Source: Dehalococcoidia bacterium (lineage in GTDB: Bacteria > Chloroflexota > Dehalococcoidia > DSTF01 > JACRBR01). From it: a stretch of 64,000 nt of DNA. The DNA lies in assembly GCA_021731085.1 (NCBI GenBank), contig JAKFYB010000006.1:1-64000 (forward strand), given 5' to 3'. Below are positions 1 through 9,433 of this stretch, piece by piece (within the stretch, counting starts at the first letter, position 1; every line of letters begins with the position of its first letter). The translations under genes were made by a program, and so were the position numbers. Under the pieces are notes generated by a model, which was not told where the DNA came from, made no database searches, and worked only from the letters and a program-made list of their open reading frames with translations.

Positions 1-570
1 GACACGCCGTGCGTAGTACCCGCTGCCGACGCCGCTGGGCACGGCACGATCATGGCGCAACTTATCCTACGGACGAATTCCTCCGCTGACATCTCGCCCG
101 TGCGCGTCTTCGTGGACAGCGCAGGGGGACGCTCGCACGACGTGTTTAATGGTCTTATCTACGCGCTCTGGCGGGCGCCGACTTTCTCCGTCATCAGCGC
201 AAGCCTCACGAGCATGCCCCCTGCCGGCTGCGCAACAGCGTTGGGCCGCAGCCTCGCGTTCATCAATGGGCTTGCCACCCAGTCTGGTAGACCAACACCA
301 CTGCTCCTCGCCGCCGAGGGAAATGACCGACCGGAGCTAGGCTATCCAGCTGTTTTGCCAGGAGCCATCGTTGTAAGAGCAGTCGACTGGACTGGTGCGC
401 GCGCAACATATTCGCGTGCTCGAGTGCCGCCGTCTGTGACCACCATTTTTGCCCCGGGCGGCACCGAGAGAGAGCCCTTGGGTAGCGCGGATTTTGGATC
501 AGGCACGCTTCCAATTTTCGGCACATCATGTGCGACGGCCCTTGTGGCTGGCGCGGTATTGCGCCGCTAG
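1..570 (+). CDS. Subtilisin-like (S8) serine peptidase, 5' end off window
   Basis: The frame is open from base 1, so the start lies outside the window. It covers the middle and end of an S8 catalytic domain. The GHGT histidine motif has its His codon at 40-42, the oxyanion-hole Asn is in an AEGN stretch around residue 105, and the GTS catalytic serine codon is at 526-528, followed by the usual CATALVAGAV helix. The stop comes only about 14 residues after the serine, earlier than in most S8 enzymes. The +1 frame is open from 449 to 1258 and continues with a plausible helical sequence, so the gene may be frameshifted (see 677-1258). Substrate and role are unknown. The convergent neighbour is an uncharacterised helicase operon, so a link to defence is possible but unproven. 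Confidence 0.8.
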   Translation, partial: DTPCVVPAADAAGHGTIMAQLILRTNSSADISPVRVFVDSAGGRSHDVFNGLIYALWRAPTFSVISASLTSMPPAGCATALGRSLAFINGLATQSGRPTPLLLAAEGNDRPELGYPAVLPGAIVVRAVDWTGARATYSRARVPPSVTTIFAPGGTEREPLGSADFGSGTLPIFGTSCATALVAGAVLRR

Positions 571-676
571 GTCCTGGCTACTCAAGCAGCGCGATCGCCG
601 GGCTCGCACCACACTATTGCCTGATCGTGCGCTAACCTTTTGGCTGAAAGCTCTTTTGAATTGGGAACCGCACGTG

Positions 677-1258
677 ATGAACGACGAACCCAGGGTGTCT
701 GAAGCGCAACTTCGAGCAGGACCAAACCTGTGGCTGTGGTCTGGCTTATCGTTCGAGATCGTAGAGAATACCCTCGATCTGAGCGATCTTGATCCGATAG
801 CTGCCTCGATCCAGCCGGAATTCGCACATCTCCCGGTCACGCGCAGAGTCGCCGGTCCGATGGCGGGCGGTCTCGCACCGGAAGGCGCGCTCCTCCTCGT
901 GTTTACGGCTCTCGCTGTTCCGTTCCTAGCGGAAGCGAGCAAGGACGCATACCGGGCATTTCGCGGAGCCGTCTACCTCGCGTATAAGAAGGCCAAGACT
1001 TGGGCCAACGGTCGTGGCTACGCGCCGCTCTCCGTGGAGATGCAATTTGTGACCCCGGAGCAGCGAGCAGCAGGATCTGCAACTGGCCCAAATCTCTACT
1101 TCATCTTTCGCCCTGGCCTGGAGCAGTCGGAATTTGAGCGCGCGTTTAGCTCCTTTGTGGCTTTGTACGACTCGATCGCACGCACCGATCCGACTTGGGT
1201 TGTGGTCCTAGAGTGGGACGCAGAGGCGGGCTCATGGGTCGAGAAATACCGAGACTGA
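677..1258 (+). CDS. Hypothetical protein, possible frameshifted C-terminal part of the S8 peptidase
   Basis: From the ATG at 677 this reads 193 aa; the frame is open upstream to 449, overlapping the protease end. I do not recognise the family. It has a hydrophobic segment with ALLLVFTALAVPFLAEA around residues 70-90, an Ala/Lys-rich helix, then an alpha/beta C-terminus. There is no strong Shine-Dalgarno sequence before 677, which favours translation as the tail of the upstream protease after a +1 frameshift near 560. The other view is an independent small gene coupled to the protease. It ends 36 bp from the converging 771-aa gene. Confidence 0.5.
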   Translation: MNDEPRVSEAQLRAGPNLWLWSGLSFEIVENTLDLSDLDPIAASIQPEFAHLPVTRRVAGPMAGGLAPEGALLLVFTALAVPFLAEASKDAYRAFRGAVYLAYKKAKTWANGRGYAPLSVEMQFVTPEQRAAGSATGPNLYFIFRPGLEQSEFERAFSSFVALYDSIARTDPTWVVVLEWDAEAGSWVEKYRD

Positions 1259-1294
1259 TAACGGTTCGTCTCAACGAACCCATTGTGTTGCGTA

Positions 1295-3610
1295 CTACCC
1301 TCCGAGGAGGCGACGAAAAATCGAGCGTTTGGGCTTTCCGCTGGCGTCCCATTGTTCCGATATTGGTACGGCAGCATTGCTTTGTAGCGGTGGCGCATCG
1401 GCGACCACGGCTGGCTGAGGCCGTCGCGCCTTGGCTACTGCCAAACGGTAGACACCCCATGCGATCTCCGGGTCTCGGTCAATGGCCACACATCGATTGA
1501 CGAACCCCGCCTCGCCGAAGGCCTTCAGATCGGGTTCTCGGCCGAGCGCCTCTTCGAGCTGCGTGAATTTTGGCGCCTGCTCAGCAAGCCATGAAAGCTT
1601 GTTCTGCTTGTCGATTTCGACGTTCTGTTCGTGGCCCGCGTCGCGACTCTCGACGACTCGTTCTCGTTCGCGGTGATTGCCTCCGAGCAACCGGTAGGTT
1701 GTAGCCGCATAGGCGAGGCGATCGGCCGGCATTAGCGATTGCCTTGTCGGATGCACGGGTGACTTCTCACCCAAAGCAGCGTAGACATTGTTGAGATCGC
1801 CGCCGAACCAGCGGTTTGTTGCCGTTCGAGCGAACTTTGCAAACTGCTTCGCCGAAGGCTGCTTCGCACGCTCGGCCACAAATTCCGAGAAGTCACGGCC
1901 CACATTGGACAGGTCGGACTCCCATCGGGCGCGCAAATACGCCTCGAGAGAGCTGTCCGTCCATTCCCTTCGGTGTGTATCAATTACTTCTCTCAGGAAA
2001 TGGAATCCCGGCCTTCGCTGTCCGATCGAATAGCTAATCGTCAACGACAGTCCGTCGGCCACCGCCGATGTTGAGGTTTGTTCCCGCACGGGTTCTGGCT
2101 GACCAAGTAACCGCTCTGCTTTCGCCAGGTCTTCGAACAACCCGTTTGGGATTGGACATCCAAGTTCCGCGATCTCGCGAAGTTCATCACGATAGTAGGA
2201 CCGCAGACCGGAGATATCCGTGCGGGACATCGGTCCTTCGCAGTGGAACCAAGCGGTGAGAGCACATCCGTGCCAAAACGACAGCGCCGGCCCCAAGGTC
2301 TGTGCCATCAGAGCGTGCGGGGAGATCTCGCTGACGATACGGTCCGGCCATCGAGGAAGCATAACGGCGCCCCAAAGGTCCTCGATCTCCGTGACAACTG
2401 CAGCAGGGAGTAGCTTGCGATACTGCCCCGGCATGAACCACTCGGGACCCTGCCATCCGAGGCGGATCGGGTCTCCTTCTTCGACCAGTCCCCAGAGAGA
2501 TGGCATGCCGGACGCCTGCCGTGCATGAGTCACGTCGAACTGAACCCAAAATTCGCGGAGCGCGTTGACCCGGCGTTGTACCGGCGACACGCTACTCGGG
2601 GCCGTGCGTCCTTCGGATCGCCAGTACGTGCCCATAACGCGCTCGACTTCAGACACTGGCATGCCTGTTTCGGCAGCTACATCGTCAGCCGTCTTGCTGC
2701 CGCCGACGAACAACCGCGTCTCGGGAAGCGCGGTTGCGACGACCTCCTCGGGATGCGGCTCCTCACCCAGGTATGCGACGAACCGTAGCCAATCGCCCTC
2801 GAAGAAGCCGCTGAGCACTCGCTGCAGGTCGCGGGTGACAACCTGCCGGCGCTTTGCTTGTCCATCTTTGGCGGCCTTGTAGTATCGACGCGTGAGGCGC
2901 AAGATCTCGTGCGCGCGATACAGGTCGGGCGTGATGGTCCCAACCTCGCCGCGTAGTCCATCGAGCAAGGCGGTTTTCGCGGCAAGCTGCTGGTCAGACG
3001 TAAGCCCGCTCCAACCACCGCCGAAGCGCAGCACAGCAAGCTGCTGACTAAGGTCGAGCTCCAGCGCGCCGTAAAACGCATCCACGGACGCCCACGCCTC
3101 GATCTGATCTTCGCGACTCTTCTTGCCGGCGAGATCTCCACGCAGTTGGAACGGCAGGTATATGCGTTCAAACAGCGGCTCAAGGACCGCCCATGCGAAC
3201 ACCGCTGACGGATCCTCGGCCAGTACAACGCGCGCTCGTTGCTCACTAGCGATTCCCGTGGCGTAGCGAGGCCGCGTCAGGAAGAAATGTCCAAAGTTGA
3301 TCCATCCGGCCTTGATGCTCGCCTTGTCAGGCAAGTACCACGCACCCCTTCGCTGTTGCGCTGCCACGGCATATAGCCGTTCGACGATTTCATGCGCAGT
3401 CGGCGGTACGTGCAGGGCAATGGCTTCTTCCCGACCCTCCCGCTTCACGGCCAACAATTCTTCACCGCGAAGAGCACTCAACAGGATTGGATCGAAGAGC
3501 TCACTAACCGAGGAGAACGACTCCTTCTTCCCGGCCGCCACTTCTGCCGCAAGGAATTCGCTGGTCGTCGTCAGCTGCGCAACCCCGCGCCCAAACGTCG
3601 CTTCAGCCAT
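1295..3610 (-). CDS. Large uncharacterised protein (771 aa), last gene of helicase operon
   Basis: The protein is soluble-looking and mostly helical, with no motif I can name. It has no signal peptide or transmembrane segment. The C-terminus ends in a basic tail (KPKRSIFRRLLGG). Its ATG lies inside the 3' end of the helicase gene: the helicase stop and this start overlap by 8 nt, so translation is probably coupled and the two proteins likely work together. The middle contains a short segment (TADDVAAETGMPVSEVERVMGT, described here only by position around residue 305-330) that resembles a helix-turn-helix. The gene sits in a region with RHS, recombinase and QueC-like genes, so an anti-phage or conflict role is an inference from context only. 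Confidence 0.75.
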   Translation of the reverse strand: MAEATFGRGVAQLTTTSEFLAAEVAAGKKESFSSVSELFDPILLSALRGEELLAVKREGREEAIALHVPPTAHEIVERLYAVAAQQRRGAWYLPDKASIKAGWINFGHFFLTRPRYATGIASEQRARVVLAEDPSAVFAWAVLEPLFERIYLPFQLRGDLAGKKSREDQIEAWASVDAFYGALELDLSQQLAVLRFGGGWSGLTSDQQLAAKTALLDGLRGEVGTITPDLYRAHEILRLTRRYYKAAKDGQAKRRQVVTRDLQRVLSGFFEGDWLRFVAYLGEEPHPEEVVATALPETRLFVGGSKTADDVAAETGMPVSEVERVMGTYWRSEGRTAPSSVSPVQRRVNALREFWVQFDVTHARQASGMPSLWGLVEEGDPIRLGWQGPEWFMPGQYRKLLPAAVVTEIEDLWGAVMLPRWPDRIVSEISPHALMAQTLGPALSFWHGCALTAWFHCEGPMSRTDISGLRSYYRDELREIAELGCPIPNGLFEDLAKAERLLGQPEPVREQTSTSAVADGLSLTISYSIGQRRPGFHFLREVIDTHRREWTDSSLEAYLRARWESDLSNVGRDFSEFVAERAKQPSAKQFAKFARTATNRWFGGDLNNVYAALGEKSPVHPTRQSLMPADRLAYAATTYRLLGGNHRERERVVESRDAGHEQNVEIDKQNKLSWLAEQAPKFTQLEEALGREPDLKAFGEAGFVNRCVAIDRDPEIAWGVYRLAVAKARRPQPAVVADAPPLQSNAAVPISEQWDASGKPKRSIFRRLLGG

Positions 3611-5687
3611 TGAGCGATCTCACAACTTCTAGGTACTGCTCAAACTTGAGAGGCGAGGGACTTGATTGCGCATATTGGGCGTAGCGTTGCGCCAGCGCCT
3701 CGAGTTCCCGTTCTTCCCGCCGGCGCTCTACCCGTTCCTCATCGTGAATGATGCGGCTCTCGATCGCTCCACGTTCGAAGAGGACGTACGTCTCAGGTCT
3801 TGCGGCGACATCGATCCCGCTAGTCCCGAGGCCGTGCTCCTCGGTCTCGTCCGGCAAGTCCACGGCGACATGCCCCATGACCGGATCCATATCGTTCTCT
3901 CTATATATGGTGTTCACATGCTCGTCGAGGCCCAGTTCAGCGTGGTGCACGATGTCGACAAATTGTTCCCCAGGGCCAACGCGACCAACCAATGCGGGAT
4001 GCGTAATCACGCGGATGCCTCTGCCAACAAACTGATAGAACTCGGCGAAGCTTCCGTATGGACGCATGGGTACAACGATCGTGATGGGAGGAAAGTCATA
4101 CCCCTGGCCCAGCATTTTGAGTTGCACCATGCCCTGAAGGTCGCCGGACTCCTGTTCAAACCGCGCCATGAGAGACTTGATTCGAGATTCCGTCATGCTG
4201 TGATGTACGTAACCGCAGGGAATGCCGTGCTCCTCTGCAATCCGCGCGATTTGCTCCGCATGTCGTTCTCCCATCGCCGACATCAGCACCCGCGGTTTGA
4301 CGGGAAACAGCAACTCGGCCTGCGCGTCGAGCGCCACTCGAACAGCTTTCATCACCTGACGGATGGGTTCGTTTGACTTGGCCGTGATGCGGGCCAGCTT
4401 GCCTTCATCCCTGATCACTTCCAGGATGGCATCGCGACCAACGACCTCTTCGCGCTGTCCCTCTGGCGAAACGATTTCGTACGTCGTACGATCTGCGCTT
4501 GGTGCAAATCGATGCACACGAAGGTTCTTGGCGTTTCCATCCGCAATGGAGTCAATCAAGCGATACCGATAGACGACGTCTGCGTCGATCGGCTTGCCGT
4601 CGAGTCGCTGAAAGCAGGCGGACATGAGAAGCGTTCGAGCGCGATTGAAGTGTGCAAATATCCGTTGGTATGAGTCAGATGCCGCGATGTGGGCCTCATC
4701 GACGACGATGTAGTCGATGTCATCCGGCTGCAGCTTCACAAGGAGGTCGTCCGGGCTGTCGCCCGCCCCGAGCGAGTGGAAGTTCGTAACAATCACATCT
4801 GCTTGAAGGAGATTCTGTCTGACGACGTTCTTAATCGGACCGTCGTCTCGGTCTAGCGTCAGTACAGTTGGTGGCTTGCAGCCGGGAATAAGTGGGCCGC
4901 CCGGAAGTCCGTACAAGACATTCCGAAGCGCCTCGTGATTGAAGGCCTGGTCAAAGGTTCCGCGGATGACACTCCCTGGCGTGATGACGAGCGCCCGCTT
5001 CTTCGCAAACGCTAAGCAGGCGAGCACGCCAAGTGCCGTCTTGCCAGCGCCCACAGACATCACGCATGCGGCAGCTTGACCGCCTGATCCGTAGTAGTTC
5101 GCGAGGGCGGCGAATGCCTCGGTTTGGCACTGGCGCAGCGTTCTCAGTTCAAGTTTCTCGCGCACCGAGTCGAAGTAGGTATTCAAATTGAGGTTCTCCT
5201 TTCGGAGTGGTCTGGCGGTCACGGTCGGTGACGGCCGCAATGAGGCGATGGGGTCCGGGTCCATGTCTGGGATCTCGATCTGTGGGTTGGGCTCAACGAA
5301 CTGTCGCAACACAGGATCGAGTGAGAGCACGGCCTGAAGTTGCGCGACACACCTCTGAGTATCAGTGCGAATGGAATCGTAGGAAAACCTGATCACGACG
5401 CGACCCGTTGCGTGCAGGTCGTTCTGCCGAAGACGGTCGTAGCTGAACGCCTCCCGCGTACCGTGAAACTGAAACCCGTCCAGTTCGATTGCAAAGGTCT
5501 GCTCGCTGCCTGCAATCTCGTAGTCGATAGCGTACTTCCGCCCTTCCACCTCAACGCTTGCCTGCGGGTGCGTGTGCTCGACGATAGCGTCGGTCGTCGC
5601 TGGGGCGAGCACCCAGCGCAGGAACGCGTATTCGAGGAAGGAGTCCGAAGTCAGTTTGAGCCACGGCGCTTCGTGAGAGTCAGTCAT
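3603..5687 (-). CDS. SF2 DEAH helicase with N-terminal DUF559/Vsr-like nuclease domain
   Basis: The chosen start is the ATG at 5687, which overlaps the upstream gene stop by 8 nt; a further in-frame start at 5750 would lie inside that gene. The protein has 694 aa. Residues about 15-120 resemble a DUF559/Vsr-type PD-(D/E)XK domain: an acidic residue in AIDYEI (D55) followed by FAIELDGFQFHG (E68, D70, H75). Helicase motifs follow: Walker A GAGKT with K216, DEAH at 330-333, motif III-like LLMSAC, and motif VI QFVGRGIRV near the C-terminal third. This predicts an ATP-driven nucleic-acid translocase joined to a nuclease, an arrangement common in restriction and phage-defence proteins. The flanking genes are unknown. 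Confidence 0.88.
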   Translation of the reverse strand: MTDSHEAPWLKLTSDSFLEYAFLRWVLAPATTDAIVEHTHPQASVEVEGRKYAIDYEIAGSEQTFAIELDGFQFHGTREAFSYDRLRQNDLHATGRVVIRFSYDSIRTDTQRCVAQLQAVLSLDPVLRQFVEPNPQIEIPDMDPDPIASLRPSPTVTARPLRKENLNLNTYFDSVREKLELRTLRQCQTEAFAALANYYGSGGQAAACVMSVGAGKTALGVLACLAFAKKRALVITPGSVIRGTFDQAFNHEALRNVLYGLPGGPLIPGCKPPTVLTLDRDDGPIKNVVRQNLLQADVIVTNFHSLGAGDSPDDLLVKLQPDDIDYIVVDEAHIAASDSYQRIFAHFNRARTLLMSACFQRLDGKPIDADVVYRYRLIDSIADGNAKNLRVHRFAPSADRTTYEIVSPEGQREEVVGRDAILEVIRDEGKLARITAKSNEPIRQVMKAVRVALDAQAELLFPVKPRVLMSAMGERHAEQIARIAEEHGIPCGYVHHSMTESRIKSLMARFEQESGDLQGMVQLKMLGQGYDFPPITIVVPMRPYGSFAEFYQFVGRGIRVITHPALVGRVGPGEQFVDIVHHAELGLDEHVNTIYRENDMDPVMGHVAVDLPDETEEHGLGTSGIDVAARPETYVLFERGAIESRIIHDEERVERRREERELEALAQRYAQYAQSSPSPLKFEQYLEVVRSLNG

Positions 5688-6303
5688 CTTCGGATTTGAC
5701 CGCCTTGATGCGCTCGCGGAGGTCGTCGGCGTCCTCTGTACCTTGTCCAAACAATGCAGCCTTGTCTGCCACGGCGAGCGCCTGTTCCAGGAAGCCGTTC
5801 TTCTCGTAGAGATCGATCAGACAGGCGAATGCCTGCATGCCATAGAACACGCGTGTGCCGTCAGCCTCATGCGAGACCGCATATGGGCATGCCTCGATGA
5901 GTTGGATGTTTAGGTGGCAGAGTTCCTCAACCTTGCTCAGGACCTCGGGTTCTTCTTTGCGACGCGACCACAGCTCGCCGATACATCCTTGGATAAGGAA
6001 GTGGTAATCGGAGGGTTCGCCCGGGAGTTCAAGGCCCTCCTGCAAGTTGGCGAGCAGCATGGCCGTCGTCGCGCCTTTCTGGTCGCCGAATGCACGATGG
6101 TGCGCTGGCGATCCGGAGGTTACGCCGTCGCGCGAGGGCCAAAGAAGTGATTCCTCCTGGCGCCCGTCAAACTCATACACGCTGATCTCAGGCACCGCAT
6201 TGAGGCCGGCGAGTTTCGCGCGATCCAGACCAGAGGTGTCGGCATAGTCGACTCCGGGAATGTCGGCGAAGCGTTTGAACCAAACTTTCCGTCGCATGGC
6301 CAC
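5680..6303 (-). CDS. Hypothetical protein (207 aa), first gene of helicase operon
   Basis: It is the promoter-proximal gene of a three-gene minus-strand operon; its stop codon overlaps the helicase start by 8 nt. The N-terminus is basic. The C-terminal half is helical and TPR-like (a segment around residues 155-190 with paired helices including LIDLYEKNGFLEQALAVADKA). No enzyme motif is seen. The 241-bp space upstream is shared with the divergent RHS operon and carries a perfect palindrome at 6418-6450. A scaffold or sensor role for the helicase partner is only a guess. Confidence 0.75.
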   Translation of the reverse strand: MAMRRKVWFKRFADIPGVDYADTSGLDRAKLAGLNAVPEISVYEFDGRQEESLLWPSRDGVTSGSPAHHRAFGDQKGATTAMLLANLQEGLELPGEPSDYHFLIQGCIGELWSRRKEEPEVLSKVEELCHLNIQLIEACPYAVSHEADGTRVFYGMQAFACLIDLYEKNGFLEQALAVADKAALFGQGTEDADDLRERIKAVKSEDD

Positions 6304-6417
6304 TTTCTTGAAGACCCACCAGACGCGAACAATAGGACGTGCGTCGACAGAGCAGTGTTGCTTGTCGTCGGGTCGCGTTCAATGGTCGGGAACGTCGAAG
6401 GTGCGATGTCGCGCGTC

Positions 6418-6450
6418 TTGATGAGGGCTACAAAATGTAGCCCTCATCAA
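6418..6450. promoter_or_regulatory. Perfect 15-bp inverted repeat, candidate operator between divergent operons
   Basis: Arms TTGATGAGGGCTACA and its exact reverse complement are separated by AAA. It lies in the shared intergenic space of two divergent operons, 19 bp upstream of a consensus -35 box. No T-run follows, so a terminator is unlikely. The central TACA-N3-TGTA is reminiscent of BlaI/CopY-type dyads but the spacing differs by one. Confidence 0.6.
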
Positions 6451-6469
6451 CAATCGTTCCAGAAATGTA

Positions 6470-6498
6470 TTGACAACGTGCGCAAGCCCGCGTATTAT
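6470..6498 (+). promoter_or_regulatory. Near-consensus sigma-70-type promoter for the surface-protein operon
   Basis: TTGACA at 6470-6475 and TATTAT at 6493-6498 are separated by exactly 17 nt. The predicted transcript start near 6505 leaves about a 40-nt leader before the GTG at 6545, with a GGGGGAG ribosome-binding site. Confidence 0.75.
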
Positions 6499-6544
6499 CG
6501 CGCCAACTCGCAACTGAAGCGGCGTTGGGCGGGGGAGCATCAAC

Positions 6545-9433
6545 GTGCCAGATTCACACCGGGCCGCCTCATGGTCACGGCGCCGTTTGTTGCTGGCGCT
6601 CGCTGGTATTGCGAGCATTGTTGCTGTTGCCACTTTTGGTTCCTCGCAGTGGAACAGCACAGAGCTCCAAGCAGGTTCCGCACCGTGCCCCGAGATTCAG
6701 GGCTTCGAAGTCCCGCAGGGATGTGACCTGTCCGTGTCTGGCGTCGATGTAATCGCCTGCTTCGGGACGGCGCCAAACACCAGCCTTGAGTGCAGCGGCG
6801 GTAGCGAGCACATCGCGACACCCGGGTCAGCTATCGCCATGTACCAGGTTTTCAAGGCGACGCGCGGGCATCGCAACTACACGAGCGTGACCTATACCCC
6901 AGGCGAATGGGGATTCTCGGCGGGGACCCTAGGCGCTGAAGTTGGTCGGTTCACCATGCGAACCGACCTCGGGTGCGACGCATATCTAAATATCGTTGCC
7001 GATGCGCAGAGTGGCGGAACGTTTGCCAACTGGCCCAGTCCTTCAAATTGGACGGGTGTCCAGCTCAAGCACCGTGGTGTGGGAGCGACCCAGCCACGTA
7101 CGACAGTAAAGCGCACGCCGCCTTCGTTCGTCGCGACTTCAAGTGAGTCGGGCCTTGCCACAACAGCGGCTCATGACGGACTAGGCGGGTTGCTGACTCT
7201 GCCTAGCGCTTATTTGCCAAATGTCCGGCCGATACCGATTGACGTCTTGACCGAAGAATCACCCTTCAGACAGGGCTTGCGCACGACGACGATGCTCATC
7301 GGCGACCCAGTTGACCCGCCGCGCAATGACTTTCCCTGCATCGACACACCCTACGACGTAGTCCTTAAGAACACACAGTTGACGGCGCCAACGACCGCCG
7401 GCTTGTATCCACGTTGGACGGTCCTCTATTCCGAGCCGGATCTTCGCACGGGCAAGGTCACCATTATTGTCGATCACCAGTGCGTCCATGTCGGCACGGC
7501 GCCAACCGACACCGACGGTGACTGCCTTTCCGATACTGCCGAGGCTGTGCTTTCAACCGATGATGAGGACGCTGACTCAGACAATGACGGATTGAGGGAC
7601 GGACTAGAAATTGCTGCAGGTAGCCTGCCCACAGAGGATGACATCGACGCCGACAACGCGAATGACTTTGACGAACTGGTCCAGTTCACCAATCCAAACA
7701 TCAATGACACAGACGGGGACGGGCAGAAAGACTTGCAGCGAGTCTGGTCGTCTACTCCCTCTCCCTCGAACGACAACTGCCCGAGCGTCTTCAATCCCAA
7801 TCAGGCGAATAGCGACACAAATGACAACCGATCTGCTCCCAGAGTCACGGGCTTTTCGGGCGTGCTATTGACGGACAAACTCATGACGAGCGAGCAAACG
7901 GTCAACGTCGAGAGCACGCACACGTTTACAGAGGCATCGGGGTGGATCGTCATAGAAGGAGAGTTGCTCCAATACTCATCCAAGACTTCGAACACCTTCA
8001 CACTAGCCAGCACGCCCACGAGCGAGCATAAGAAGCGGACCGTAGCAGGCGTCGGGACGAAGCTCACCGCAGCGATCGTGGGCGGTCTGCCGTTGACCGG
8101 CAACACGTATGACGTTCCAGTCCAATGGACAGAGGGATTCCCGGATTCGGGATACTTGTATCTCCTGGGCGGTGGTGAGTTTGTCCACTACACAAGCAAA
8201 GACAACAATTCATTTTTTGTCGATGCGCGAGGCCTAAGCGGCACGCTTGCGGCGGCGCATGCAGCGAACTCACCTGTTGTCCTGGCTGAAGATGAAACGT
8301 CGACGACGCTAGACGTAGGAAGCGCGTCTCAAGCACTGCCGTCTGGTGGCGTAGTTGAGATAGACGGGGAGCGAGCTGCCTATGCCAGCAGGGATCTGGC
8401 CAACAGCCTCCTAACAGGCGTACGAAGGGGAGCAGAAGGCACACTAGCCCGGTTGCACGCTAGTAGTGTTCGAGTAGCTGCACCGGATGTCGCCGCCGTT
8501 CCATACCGTTCTGCTGGCTACGTCTTCTTTGTGGAGGCAACCGTGCCGCGCGCGGATGTATACGGCGATGCATGCGACAACGACGACGACAACGACTGGT
8601 TGGTCGACATCGCGGAGCGGTATCTACGCATCAAGGCCTACACAGGCGACGGGTCCAATCCGTGCAGCCTGACACCTGGTCCGCCTACCACCGCATCGGC
8701 GACGCCGACTGGGACACCCGTCGTCCTAACGCCAACCGATCCGACCAGGCGCGATACCGACGGAGATCGTTTCCTTGATGGGGCCGAGTGCATCTTCGGA
8801 AGCCGCCCAGACATCTCCTACGGCGGAACGAGCGAAACTCCGGTCACGTGGGACCGCGTGGCTCGATGCATTCTCAGCGAATCCGATCCAGACGGTTGCG
8901 CAGTTCCGCGGACCCCAGCGGCTAGTGGAGCTGGCTGGGATGCTGATACAGATGCCCTCTATGCGCGGACACTTGTCCACAACACTGTTGAGCGCTTGCT
9001 TCGGACGATGGGAATATGGGATCCATCCCTAAACGGAGTCAACGACAACCCAGATGGCGATGCGGATCTAACGGGTGACGATGACGCCGACAGCGACAAC
9101 GACAAGCTCAGGGATGGTTGGGAACTTAAGTACTACGGCACCAACCCACTCGACGCAGATACGGACGACGACGGCTGCTCAGATGGCAAGGAAGCCGCTG
9201 ACTTCAACGGCGACCGGCAAGTAAATCATGTGGACCAGGGGATCATGGCATTCGGCATCGCTGATGCTGGCGCCTATGTCGACGCGTCAGGTCGTGCGAA
9301 CCCGCTCTACACAGAACTAGACATCAACAAAAGCGGAGGCATTAACCCCAGTGACCAGGGCATACAAGCGGGATTTCTTGGGACGGGGTCCTGTGGCGTC
9401 TCCGATCCCGTGATCGTGAAAGTGGCACAATGA
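6545..9433 (+). CDS. Secreted thrombospondin type 3 / dockerin-like surface protein (962 aa)
   Basis: The start is GTG after GGGGGAG. An N-terminal signal or anchor follows RRRLLL (residues about 13-32). The body contains Asp/Asn-rich thrombospondin type 3 calcium loops (about residues 319-399, again near 670-740 and 840-875). Between them are two to three degenerate copies (about 435-650) of a module with the pattern G-x-x-x-I-D-G-E-x-x-x-Y-x-S, followed by an R-G-x-x-G-T-x-A-x-x-H segment. The C-terminus (about 886-955) carries two dockerin-like EF-hand segments (DFNGDRQVNHVD and DINKSGGINPSD). It is probably calcium-stabilised and extracellular. Its stop overlaps the RHS gene start by 4 nt (ATGA), so the pair is co-translated. 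No cohesin is visible in the window. Confidence 0.85.
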   Translation: MPDSHRAASWSRRRLLLALAGIASIVAVATFGSSQWNSTELQAGSAPCPEIQGFEVPQGCDLSVSGVDVIACFGTAPNTSLECSGGSEHIATPGSAIAMYQVFKATRGHRNYTSVTYTPGEWGFSAGTLGAEVGRFTMRTDLGCDAYLNIVADAQSGGTFANWPSPSNWTGVQLKHRGVGATQPRTTVKRTPPSFVATSSESGLATTAAHDGLGGLLTLPSAYLPNVRPIPIDVLTEESPFRQGLRTTTMLIGDPVDPPRNDFPCIDTPYDVVLKNTQLTAPTTAGLYPRWTVLYSEPDLRTGKVTIIVDHQCVHVGTAPTDTDGDCLSDTAEAVLSTDDEDADSDNDGLRDGLEIAAGSLPTEDDIDADNANDFDELVQFTNPNINDTDGDGQKDLQRVWSSTPSPSNDNCPSVFNPNQANSDTNDNRSAPRVTGFSGVLLTDKLMTSEQTVNVESTHTFTEASGWIVIEGELLQYSSKTSNTFTLASTPTSEHKKRTVAGVGTKLTAAIVGGLPLTGNTYDVPVQWTEGFPDSGYLYLLGGGEFVHYTSKDNNSFFVDARGLSGTLAAAHAANSPVVLAEDETSTTLDVGSASQALPSGGVVEIDGERAAYASRDLANSLLTGVRRGAEGTLARLHASSVRVAAPDVAAVPYRSAGYVFFVEATVPRADVYGDACDNDDDNDWLVDIAERYLRIKAYTGDGSNPCSLTPGPPTTASATPTGTPVVLTPTDPTRRDTDGDRFLDGAECIFGSRPDISYGGTSETPVTWDRVARCILSESDPDGCAVPRTPAASGAGWDADTDALYARTLVHNTVERLLRTMGIWDPSLNGVNDNPDGDADLTGDDDADSDNDKLRDGWELKYYGTNPLDADTDDDGCSDGKEAADFNGDRQVNHVDQGIMAFGIADAGAYVDASGRANPLYTELDINKSGGINPSDQGIQAGFLGTGSCGVSDPVIVKVAQ

